Shown here in pieces: positions 1 through 6,129 of a DNA stretch of 6,825 nucleotides. The position numbers and the translations under genes were made by a program. The notes under the pieces were generated by a model. That model worked only from the letters and a program-made list of their open reading frames with translations. It searched no databases and was not told the DNA's origin. The stretch covers positions 1 through 6,825 of the forward strand of contig CAIUKZ010000513.1 in the NCBI GenBank assembly GCA_903899865.1. Reading direction: 5' to 3'. The DNA is from an uncultured Bacteroidales bacterium (GTDB taxonomy: Bacteria; Bacteroidota; Bacteroidia; Bacteroidales; Paludibacteraceae). Numbering within the stretch: the first letter of the stretch is position 1; each line of letters opens with the position of its first letter.

Positions 1-1
1 A

Positions 2-2113
2 TTGATTGTTAATGAATCGCAACTTTTTCACTTTGCCGACACACTGAATGAATTGAATCAACACTATAATCTACTTATTCAATATTACATTTCAGGAGTA
101 GATGACCCATCACGTGTAGAAGTATATAACTCCATTTCATCAAAACTATTCGTTCTCAATGAAGAACTGAATGAAGAAATTCTTACCCACAATTCACCCG
201 GATTTCAATACACTTCAAAACGGTTTTTTAGTCATACAAGGCGTTACCTTACTGCCTCGGATTTATATTCCTCATTGGTGTATTATCACAATCAATCTGC
301 TCTAATTCAATCATCTCCTGAAAATCATCAGATTGAACTTAAGAGAATACGATCAAATTTTGAATTGAGTTTATCAGAACTTTTTGGCCAGTTTTTTATA
401 GCCTCCAAGTTGAATGATTCCGAATGTAACTTGTTTAACGATATTCTACATTCGGATTACCCAGGTAAGGTAGAAAAAGTACTCGTTGTTTCGGCACTAA
501 CACTCAATTTGTGGCGAATGTTTGACCAAGTCAAATTGAACTTACTTCTTGATGCGATTGATTCTACTGATGCCGATGTTCGCCAACGTGCAATGGTTGG
601 ATTAGTTTTTGTTTTGGCTAAATATAATGATTTTCTCCCATTGTTTCCTGCTTTAAACAATCGCTTGGTATTGATTTGTGATGATCCTAGAAATGTAAGA
701 AACCTTCAGAATATCATCATTCAAATTATATCCAGTGCTGAGACCGAAAGTATCTCCAAAAGGATGAAAGAGGAAATTCTTCCGGAAATGATGAAGATAA
801 GCCCTTTTTTATCTAATAAGTTGAAATCAGATCGCAACATCACTCATGAAGATGGCGATGAAGAAAATGCTGCTTGGGATGAAATGCTGGAGAAAAGTGG
901 TCTGAAAGATACCTTGAAAGAATTAACTGATTTGCAACTTGAAGGTGCTGATGTGTATATGAGCACTTTTGCGATGCTTAAAAGTTTTCCGTTCTTTTCT
1001 GAGTTTTGCAATTGGTTTATGCCCTTCGATCCCATTCACTCTTCCATATCTGGATTGCTCAATTCTGGGAATAACTCGTTGGTGGCGGCTTTTGTTAATA
1101 ACAATCACATGTGTAATTCTGATAAGTATTCTTTCTGCTTTACCATGCTTCAAATGCCTGAGGCTGCTAGGGCAAACTTGCTGAGTTCTTTTACTTCAGA
1201 AGTGGAGCAAATGGATGAGCTGAACAAAGAAGAGTCGATATTAATTCCAGATAAGCTCGATAAAAATATTACCAAGCAATACATTCAAGATTTATACCGA
1301 TTTTTCAATCTTTTTCCACATAAACATGATTTTGATAATGCGTTTGTTTATTCACTCAAACTACACCATTCGCAGTTGTTTGGTTTTATGTCTGTCAAGA
1401 AAGATTTGAGAGTTATTGTGGCTGATTATTACTTTGTTAAAGGTCATTTTACGGCATTCGTAGAACTCATGCTTCAAGAGCTTGAATTCTCAAAACCCAA
1501 TGCCTTGTTAATGCAAAAACTTGGTTTTGCCTATCAGCAAATAGGCGATTTGCATCTCGCACTCCAATCATATCAACGTGCTGACATGATTACACCTGAT
1601 GATTTTTGGACGGTTAAAAAAATTGGATATTGTTTTAAAAACTTAGAAAATTATGAACGTGCTCTTGAAATCTATCAGCACGCCAATTTTTTAAAACCCA
1701 ATCAAAAGGGTGTGTTGTATCAAATTGCGAGTTGTCTGGCGTCACTTAAAAGGTATGATGAAGCCTTGAAAATTTATTATCAGCTCGAAGCCGAGTTTGG
1801 TGAAGAAGAAAAAGTCTGGCGACCCATCATACGGTGTGCTTTGTTTGCTGGGAATATTGCAAAATCCGATTATTATATTGGAAAAGTGCTGATTATTAAT
1901 CCTACTGCAGCCGACTATATGCATGCAGCTCATGTAGCATGGAGTCAGAAAAGAATGAAACATGCTATTGAATTTTATAGAGAGTGTCGTGCTGTTTTAG
2001 GCGGTAAAATGGATGTTTTTTATCGAGAATTTAAGGCTGACATTGAGATACTGGATATAATCGGTATCGATGAGAATGAGATTCCGTTAATGTTAGATGC
2101 ATTGAGTGATTAA
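2..2113 (+). CDS. TPR-repeat protein, 5' end missing
   Basis: The frame is open from the left edge to a TAA at 2111-2113, giving 703 visible residues. The first codon in view is a TTG with nothing visible before it, so the real start very probably lies outside the window. The last third carries about five consecutive 34-residue TPR units: roughly residues 500-533, 534-567, 568-602, 603-636 and 637-669. They show the TPR pattern of small residues in helix A, an Ala-Leu pair in helix B (for example YERALEIYQ and YDEALKIYY) and a Pro near each unit end (TPDD, KPNQ, NPTA). TPR arrays are protein-binding scaffolds; the partner is unknown. Residues 1-490 are helical-looking, rich in Leu, Phe and Asn, and match no family I recognise; an acidic patch with EDGDEENAAWDE lies near residue 285. 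No transmembrane segment is evident in the visible part. The gene is AT-rich compared with thrC. The exported-protein gene starts about 50 bp downstream and may be co-transcribed. Confidence 0.85.
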   Translation: MIVNESQLFHFADTLNELNQHYNLLIQYYISGVDDPSRVEVYNSISSKLFVLNEELNEEILTHNSPGFQYTSKRFFSHTRRYLTASDLYSSLVYYHNQSALIQSSPENHQIELKRIRSNFELSLSELFGQFFIASKLNDSECNLFNDILHSDYPGKVEKVLVVSALTLNLWRMFDQVKLNLLLDAIDSTDADVRQRAMVGLVFVLAKYNDFLPLFPALNNRLVLICDDPRNVRNLQNIIIQIISSAETESISKRMKEEILPEMMKISPFLSNKLKSDRNITHEDGDEENAAWDEMLEKSGLKDTLKELTDLQLEGADVYMSTFAMLKSFPFFSEFCNWFMPFDPIHSSISGLLNSGNNSLVAAFVNNNHMCNSDKYSFCFTMLQMPEAARANLLSSFTSEVEQMDELNKEESILIPDKLDKNITKQYIQDLYRFFNLFPHKHDFDNAFVYSLKLHHSQLFGFMSVKKDLRVIVADYYFVKGHFTAFVELMLQELEFSKPNALLMQKLGFAYQQIGDLHLALQSYQRADMITPDDFWTVKKIGYCFKNLENYERALEIYQHANFLKPNQKGVLYQIASCLASLKRYDEALKIYYQLEAEFGEEEKVWRPIIRCALFAGNIAKSDYYIGKVLIINPTAADYMHAAHVAWSQKRMKHAIEFYRECRAVLGGKMDVFYREFKADIEILDIIGIDENEIPLMLDALSD

Positions 2114-2162
2114 ATATATTATTGACATTATAATTCAAAAATAGTTGATCCATCAAATAGAT

Positions 2163-2816
2163 ATGACTTCAATGTTTTTGCGTACTACTCGACAACATTC
2201 TAAAATCTTCACATTGCTTTTGATGTTAGTGGTTTTCGGTATTTCTCCCATTTCATCACAAACCTTTCATCATCCCATTCAGACTCTACATGAAAAGCCA
2301 GAACTTGCCTTCGGATTGGATAACCGTTACACATTTATTGGTAAGCAGTTTGTAATTATAAATGGTGCATACACGGATGTCTGCTTTGGTGAAAAAATGA
2401 AATTTAAACTTGGTCTGAGTGGTACTCCATTTGGCTTTGAGACTCCAACCAATGACACGCTATCAAGTTCAAATCATTTGGCTTTCATAACAGTTGGGCA
2501 TGAGTTTGATTTTGTAAGGGTACAAAAGTTTAGCTTGTCTACTTATATTCAAACTGGGTTTGGCTATCATTATTATAAAATTAGAAATGATCGGTTTTCG
2601 ATTCTAGAATCAGGAAGAAGAGGTATTGTGCCCCTAGAAGTTGGTATGAATTTGAATTATGATTTCAATCCGTGGTTGAGAGCCAAAATTGGGTATGGCT
2701 ATCGATTTGCGTTCTTTGATGATTTTTTTCCTCTTAATGGAGAGTACGCAAAAGCCACTTTCACTATTAATATTAAATACCTATTTATTGCTCTTAAATC
2801 TAATCATTTGTTTTGA
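2163..2816 (+). CDS. Exported protein, probable small outer-membrane beta-barrel, function unknown
   Basis: This encodes 217 residues from the ATG at 2163, ending in TGA at 2814-2816. A TTG at 2145 is in frame, but ATG 2163 or ATG 2172 fits better because each puts the signal peptide at the N-terminus; none of the three has a Shine-Dalgarno sequence. From 2163, a basic n-region (LRTTRQHSK) is followed by a hydrophobic core (IFTLLLMLVVFGI) and a plausible signal-peptidase site near ISSQ-TF, about residue 33. The mature part has alternating polar and hydrophobic stretches rich in Tyr, Phe and Gly (YTFIGKQFVIINGAY, TGFGYHYYKI, RAKIGYGYRFAFF). The last strand-like segment (ATFTINIKYLFI) lies near but not exactly at the C-terminus. 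This is the appearance of an 8- to 10-strand outer-membrane barrel, but I recognise no specific family. It follows the TPR gene by 49 bp and may share its transcript. A periplasmic beta-rich protein is the alternative. Confidence 0.7.
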   Translation: MTSMFLRTTRQHSKIFTLLLMLVVFGISPISSQTFHHPIQTLHEKPELAFGLDNRYTFIGKQFVIINGAYTDVCFGEKMKFKLGLSGTPFGFETPTNDTLSSSNHLAFITVGHEFDFVRVQKFSLSTYIQTGFGYHYYKIRNDRFSILESGRRGIVPLEVGMNLNYDFNPWLRAKIGYGYRFAFFDDFFPLNGEYAKATFTINIKYLFIALKSNHLF

Positions 2817-2830
2817 TGCAATTTTTTTTT
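2787..2830 (+). terminator. Possible intrinsic terminator of the + strand genes
   Basis: A run of nine T residues (2822-2830) lies just past the stop of the exported-protein gene. The bases before it, TGATGCAAT (2814-2822), can pair with ATTGC (2787-2791) plus ATCA (2803-2806), leaving an 11-nt bulge (2792-2802) and a 7-nt loop. The stem overlaps the 3' end of the gene and is AT-rich and bulged, so it is weak. The long T-run is the stronger part of the evidence. Confidence 0.35.
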
Positions 2831-2898
2831 AGAGGAGCAAAGCAAACCATGTCGGTTATGATAACTCTATCGATACAGAAATTTGGGTATAAATACAG

Positions 2899-2920
2899 GA
2901 AAAGCGACCTTGTAAGTCGC
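2899..2920 (-). terminator. Probable intrinsic terminator of thrC
   Basis: Read on the - strand, a perfect 5-bp GC-rich stem, GCGAC and GTCGC, closes a 7-nt loop (2904-2908 with 2916-2920) and is followed at once by TTTTCC. It begins about 35 bp after the thrC stop, in the gap between convergent genes. On the + strand the hairpin is followed only by CATTCTTT, a poor T-tract, so it reads better as the terminator of the - strand transcript. The stem is short. Confidence 0.55.
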
Positions 2921-2954
2921 CATTCTTTCATTTGTGCTAAATATAATTCCTAAA

Positions 2955-4256
2955 TCAAACTCCCATCAAATACCCCTTAAACGAAGCAAAGTCTTTGGTC
3001 ATCGGTGTTGATTGCTTAGTGCCTTTCATAAATTCTTGTAGCTTGGCTGGGATTTCGACTTTTTCGCCTATGATATTTTCTACAGTTTCTAGGAATTTCG
3101 CAGGATGGGCTGTTTCTAGGAATACCCCAACTTCACCAACATGTAAGCCTTCTTTAAGTGCTTGATAGCCACAGGCACCGTGGGGGTCAAGTAGATAGGA
3201 TGTTTCTGCTTTGCATGAGCGGAGAGTGTCCGAAATTTGTTCATCGGTGTAGCTCACTGCTGCTATTTCGGCAGCAATGTCACTGTGTGATGCGCCATAT
3301 AAGTCGAGCACGCGCGCAAAATTGCTTGGGTCGCCCACATCCATGGCATTGGCTATTGTAGCCACTGATGGACGTGGTGAGTACTCTCCTGTGCGGATGT
3401 ATTGCAAGAAAATGTCGTTGCGGTTGTTAGCAGCAATAAAGCGCTTCACAGGCAGTCCCATACGTTTGCCAAACAGTCCAGCGGTAATATTGCCAAAGTT
3501 ACCACTTGGTACGCATACCACCATTTGGTCGGCTTTGCCTAGTTTTTTGAGTTGAGCGTAAGCATAGAAATAATAAAATGCTTGCGGTAAGAAGCGTGCC
3601 ACATTGATGGAATTGGCAGATGTCAGTTTCATCTTTGCATTCAGCTCTGCGTCCATAAATGCCGACTTAACCAGCGCCTGACAGTCGTCAAACGTGCCCT
3701 CCACTTCTATGGAGGTGATGTTTTGCCCCAAGGTAGTAAACTGGCATTCTTGTATCGGGCTTACGAGTCCTTTGGGGTAAAGGACATATACGTGAATGCC
3801 TTCCACGCCTAAGAATCCATTAGCTACGGCACTACCTGTGTCGCCCGAGGTGGCAACAAGTACTTTTACATCCTTTTCACCTTGTTTCTGAATAAAATAT
3901 CCCAACAGACGCGACATAAACCGTCCACCCACGTCTTTGAACGCCAGCGTTGGTCCGTGATACAACTCAAGGCTATAAATGTTGTCGGTTACATGCACCA
4001 GCGGCACATCAAAACTCAAGGTATCATACACAATTTTTTTCAATGCCTCTGCTTCCACGTCTTCGCCAAAAAATGCGTCTGCTACTACGTAGGACATTTC
4101 TTGAAAAGTCATGTTTTCAATATTGTCAAAAAACGACTGCGGCAAGGCTTTAATCACATCGGGCATGAACAGACCTTTGTCTTCTGCCAATCCCTTTACT
4201 ACGGCGTCTTGCAAACTTACGCCCGATACTTTCTTGTTGGTACTGTAATATTTCAT
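2955..4256 (-). CDS. thrC: Threonine synthase
   Basis: This PLP enzyme converts O-phosphohomoserine to threonine and phosphate in the cytoplasm, the last step of threonine biosynthesis. The 433-residue length is normal for the E. coli-type ThrC class. Landmarks in order: N-terminal MKYYSTNKK; HGPTLAFKDVGGRF with the PLP-binding Lys at about residue 107; VATSGDTGSAVANGF (134-148); TSANSINVARFLPQ (212-225); VPSGNFGNITAG (249-260), the loop expected to hold the cofactor phosphate; IANAMDVGDPSNF (301-313); and DPHGACGYQAL near the C-terminal third. All family motifs look intact. ATG at 4256 is the natural start, as MKYYST is the usual opening of the family; the bases before it are AT-rich with no Shine-Dalgarno. 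The likely homoserine kinase lies upstream on the same strand with the zinc-ribbon gene between them. A palindromic repeat with a T5 tract ends about five bases before the start codon, so expression may depend on read-through or on a promoter I cannot identify. Confidence 0.97.
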   Translation of the reverse strand: MKYYSTNKKVSGVSLQDAVVKGLAEDKGLFMPDVIKALPQSFFDNIENMTFQEMSYVVADAFFGEDVEAEALKKIVYDTLSFDVPLVHVTDNIYSLELYHGPTLAFKDVGGRFMSRLLGYFIQKQGEKDVKVLVATSGDTGSAVANGFLGVEGIHVYVLYPKGLVSPIQECQFTTLGQNITSIEVEGTFDDCQALVKSAFMDAELNAKMKLTSANSINVARFLPQAFYYFYAYAQLKKLGKADQMVVCVPSGNFGNITAGLFGKRMGLPVKRFIAANNRNDIFLQYIRTGEYSPRPSVATIANAMDVGDPSNFARVLDLYGASHSDIAAEIAAVSYTDEQISDTLRSCKAETSYLLDPHGACGYQALKEGLHVGEVGVFLETAHPAKFLETVENIIGEKVEIPAKLQEFMKGTKQSTPMTKDFASFKGYLMGV

Positions 4257-4261
4257 AAGTT

Positions 4262-4384
4262 AAAAACCCAGCCCCCCTTATCCCCCCAAGGGGGACTTTC
4301 AGAGAAGCTGGAAAGTGTAATTGATATACTATTTAATAATCGATGTCTTAAAAGTCCCCCTTGGGGGATTAGGGGGCTTTGGGC
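4262..4384 (-). terminator. Terminator- or attenuator-like hairpin ahead of thrC
   Basis: On the - strand transcript the two arms of element A form a long, very GC-rich stem whose 3' side ends GGGGGGCTGGG and is followed directly by TTTTT (4266-4262), then AACTT and the thrC ATG. Stem plus T-tract is the layout of an intrinsic terminator. Here it lies after the zinc-ribbon gene and immediately before thrC, so it could end the upstream transcript, attenuate thrC or sequester its start region. The spacer of about 50 nt is longer than in a typical terminator, and the inner part has an alternative hairpin, ACTTTC with GAAAGT at 4295-4300 and 4311-4316. Function is inferred from layout only. Confidence 0.4.
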
Positions 4385-4385
4385 T
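4262..4385 (-). repeat. Palindromic repeat element A, G/C-run inverted repeat before thrC
   Basis: Two arms of about 30 bp face each other across a spacer of about 50 bp: left arm 4267-4299, right arm 4351-4384. Reverse-complemented, the right arm matches the left through GCCCCC, T(A/T)AT, CCCCC, AAGGGGGACTTT; the differences are one extra C in two runs, one swapped base and small changes at the outer end. Each arm also holds its own small palindrome (CCCCCAAGGGGG). The element fills the gap between the zinc-ribbon stop (4386) and the thrC start (4256). Its left arm resembles the left part of element B at 4663-4710. No ORF or transposase lies inside, so it is a non-coding palindromic or MITE-like repeat. 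Confidence 0.85.
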
Positions 4386-4640
4386 TTACTTCCACCTTTC
4401 CAATCGCTTCATGCCTCGTGTGAAAATCCATGCCACAAATTTGGAGTGACCATGCTCTACCATTTTTTGATAGCAAAAGTCTTGCATTTCTTTCACTGTG
4501 CCCTCGAATGTGAATTTGCCATTCACATAGCAATAACTACAGTATTTGTCGGTCTTGCTACCATCGGCAGTTGTGCCACCATTGTTGGGATCTTTACTGA
4601 GTGGCATGCCACAACTTTGACAGAATTTTTGGTTGGCCAT
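4386..4640 (-). CDS. Small zinc-ribbon protein (putative zinc ribbon family, PF12674-like)
   Basis: This encodes 84 residues, ATG at 4640 to TAA at 4386-4388. The N-terminal half has the pattern FCQSCGMPL then ADGS then YCSYCYVNGKF, with two CxxC pairs (Cys 7/10 and Cys 34/37) that should bind one zinc ion. This is the signature of the small 'putative zinc ribbon' family common in Bacteria and Archaea, whose function is not established to my knowledge. The C-terminal half (residues 45-84) is probably helical, with a further Cys 56 and a basic end (RGMKRLERWK). No signal peptide or membrane segment is seen. It lies between the two threonine genes on the same strand, 129 bp upstream of thrC and 155 bp downstream of the ApgM-like gene, with a palindromic repeat on each side. 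Its job is unknown; an independent passenger gene is as likely as a role in threonine synthesis. Confidence 0.88.
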   Translation of the reverse strand: MANQKFCQSCGMPLSKDPNNGGTTADGSKTDKYCSYCYVNGKFTFEGTVKEMQDFCYQKMVEHGHSKFVAWIFTRGMKRLERWK

Positions 4641-4662
4641 GATTTTAAAATTTGAATTTAAT

Positions 4663-4804
4663 GCCTCTCCCTAGATCCCTCTCCAAAGGCGAGGGACTTT
4701 GAGAAACTCCACAATGATTATTTTTTGACACCTTTAGCAGTTTGGAGTCTTTCTTCAAGTCCACCGCAGTTTATCCCGTCTTAAACGGGAGGGGATTAGG
4801 GGGC
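4663..4804. repeat. Palindromic repeat element B, between ApgM-like and zinc-ribbon genes
   Basis: The ends are imperfect terminal inverted repeats. The left end (4663-4684) reads GCCTCTCCCTAGATCCCTC; the right end reverse-complemented from 4804 reads AGCCCCCTAATCCCCTCCCG. The left 48 bp (4663-4710) match the left arm of element A in layout: GCC-C run, TA/AT, CCC run, AAAGG, GGGACTTT, GAGAA, CT. The right part (4766-4804) matches element C in the opposite orientation. The right end overlaps the 3' end of the ApgM-like gene, including its stop codon. There is no ORF inside. The element occupies nearly the whole gap between the two genes. Confidence 0.75.
4774..4790. other. Short hairpin inside element B, shared with element C
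   Basis: TCCCGT (4774-4779) pairs perfectly with ACGGGA (4785-4790) over a 5-nt loop. The same stem is present in element C at 6043-6059. The 15-nt block GCAGTTTATCCCGTC, which includes the left half of the stem, is identical in both elements (4766-4780 here, reverse strand in C). No run of T follows on either strand, so it does not look like a terminator. Confidence 0.7.
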
Positions 4805-6010
4805 TGTGTCTACCAACTCCCTCATAAACTCAGCACCGTGTAGCAAGCCATAGCTTCCGTTTTGTGGTGCAAATTCGTCATACACAGTCACTCCGTCTGG
4901 CGTATTTCCAGTTTTGTAAATGATAAACGGCACCGGTTTGTTGGTGTGTGTTTTGGTGGCACACGGCGTAGGATGATCGGGTAGGAGCGCTATGCTTACA
5001 GGTTCATCCCAAGTAGTAAGTTCCTCCAAGATGGTTTTTACTACACGAGCATCCAAATATTCGATGGTTTTGGTTTTAAGCACCTCATCACCTTCGTGAC
5101 CCGCTTCGTCGCTGGCCTCGATGTGAAGAAATACAAAGTCTTTGGTGCGCAATTGGTCGATGGCTGCCTGTGCTTTTCCCTCATAATTGGTGTCATAGAG
5201 CCCAGTTGCACCTTCTACTTCTATCACGTCCAACCCAGCATATACGCCAATTCCTTTGATTAAATCCACAGCAGAAATCACGGCTCCGCTCTTGAAGCCA
5301 TACACTTCTTGTAGTGTTTGCATCTCGGGTTTGTAGCCTGGCGACCACAGCCAGATGCTGTTCGCTTTGTCTTTTCCAGCAGCTGCACGTTTCAAGTTGA
5401 CAGGATGATTTTCCAGCAATTCTTGAGAACGAAGTGTCAGTGCATTGATTAATTCAGCCGTTTCTTGTGCCTCCTCCGTTACTTCTTTTACCATCACTTT
5501 GGCAAATTCAGTTCCGGGTACATCATGAGGCGGTGTGCATTTCAGTTGCTTATTGCCACCTTTAATTTTCACTAAATGGCGATAGGAAACGCCCGGGTGA
5601 AAACTTACAAGGTCGTTTCCCAACTCCTTTTGCAAAAAAAGAACCAACTCTGTGGCTTCTTCATTACTGATATGTCCTGCTGAGTGGTTCTTTATCTTTC
5701 CGTCTTGTATGCAAATCAAATTGCAACGCATGGCCATCTCGCCTGGCTGAATAGCCACGCCGATGCTCGCCGCTTCCAACGACCCGCGCCCTTCGAATAC
5801 TTTAGAGACGTTGTAACCGAGTACGGTGAGGTTGGCTATTTCACTACCTGGTGCAAAGCCTGCAGGAACAGTACTCAACATACCAGTTCTACCAATAGCA
5901 GCCAACTTATCAATGCTAGGTTTATTCGCAGCTTGTAGTGGCGTTTTATCTCCCAATGACGCTAATGGCTCATCAGCCATGCCATCGCCAAGTATAATTA
6001 GATATTTCAT
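4796..6010 (-). CDS. ApgM-family enzyme, probable homoserine kinase (alternative: cofactor-independent phosphoglycerate mutase)
   Basis: This encodes 404 residues of the alkaline-phosphatase superfamily, archaeal-type (ApgM) phosphoglycerate mutase branch. Landmarks: LGDGMADEP with metal-ligand Asp 9; PGSEIANLTVLGYN with the catalytic Ser 56; FEGRGSLEA (72-80); NSIWLWSPG (217-225); EASDEAGHEGD with Asp 301 and His 305; LLPDHPTP with Asp 345 and His 346; and THTNKPVPF with His 355. The metal and nucleophile positions look intact. A subfamily of ApgM (TIGR02535) is a proposed homoserine kinase in genomes that lack GHMP-type ThrB, and in Bacteroidota such genes sit beside thrA and thrC. The nearby thrC therefore favours homoserine phosphorylation. 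The start is ATG 6010 (MKYLIILGDG), the family's usual opening. An in-frame ATG at 6052 would add 14 residues encoded by palindromic element C and is rejected. The stop (4796-4798) lies inside element B, which encodes the final Ala-Pro. The upstream DHH gene ends 155 bp away, so co-transcription is uncertain. Confidence 0.9.
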   Translation of the reverse strand: MKYLIILGDGMADEPLASLGDKTPLQAANKPSIDKLAAIGRTGMLSTVPAGFAPGSEIANLTVLGYNVSKVFEGRGSLEAASIGVAIQPGEMAMRCNLICIQDGKIKNHSAGHISNEEATELVLFLQKELGNDLVSFHPGVSYRHLVKIKGGNKQLKCTPPHDVPGTEFAKVMVKEVTEEAQETAELINALTLRSQELLENHPVNLKRAAAGKDKANSIWLWSPGYKPEMQTLQEVYGFKSGAVISAVDLIKGIGVYAGLDVIEVEGATGLYDTNYEGKAQAAIDQLRTKDFVFLHIEASDEAGHEGDEVLKTKTIEYLDARVVKTILEELTTWDEPVSIALLPDHPTPCATKTHTNKPVPFIIYKTGNTPDGVTVYDEFAPQNGSYGLLHGAEFMRELVDTAP

Positions 6011-6023
6011 TCGTTTAAATTTA

Positions 6024-6078
6024 AAGACTCCCCAAGCCCCTCTCCCGTTCATGACGGGATAAACTGCAGAGGGGGTGT
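6024..6078. repeat. Palindromic repeat element C, upstream of the ApgM-like gene
   Basis: This is a compact fold-back sequence. CCCCTC (6037-6042) can pair with GAGGGG (6069-6074), and inside it TCCCGT (6043-6048) pairs with ACGGGA (6054-6059) over the loop TCATG. The 9-nt stretch TAAACTGCA (6060-6068) is left as a one-sided bulge. On the - strand it carries GCAGTTTATCCCGTC followed by AACGGGAG and G runs, matching the right part of element B. It lies about 15 bp before the ATG at 6010, and its loop supplies a false ATG at 6052. Confidence 0.75.
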
Positions 6079-6129
6079 GAAGTTAGTGTTTAATAATTTA
6101 CTTCGTTTGTTTTCAGTTCTCTAGTTTAT

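Noticed and set aside
2..4. TTG as the start codon of the TPR protein
   Set aside because: The frame is open to the window edge and the TTG is only the first permissible codon in view.
2122..2134. TTGACA and TATAAT in the gap between the TPR and exported-protein genes
   Set aside because: They are one base apart rather than about 17, and Bacteroidota use a different promoter consensus, so this is a chance AT-rich match.
2135..2142. A match to the Bacteroidota -7 box (TAnnTTTG) on the - strand
   Set aside because: It would direct transcription antisense into the TPR gene, and no -33 partner was identified.
4262..4385. Element A as part of a CRISPR array
   Set aside because: There are only two arms, in inverted rather than direct orientation, with a single spacer and no cas genes.
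4262..4385. Element A as a threonine-responsive leader or riboswitch
   Set aside because: No short leader ORF rich in Thr or Ile codons is present, and related sequence lies in two other gaps, which fits a dispersed repeat better than a gene-specific regulator.
3882..4655. A 257-codon open frame on the + strand across the thrC start and the zinc-ribbon gene
   Set aside because: It is antisense to two well-supported genes and translates straight through repeat element A, giving Leu- and Cys-rich sequence of no known family. It is a shadow frame.
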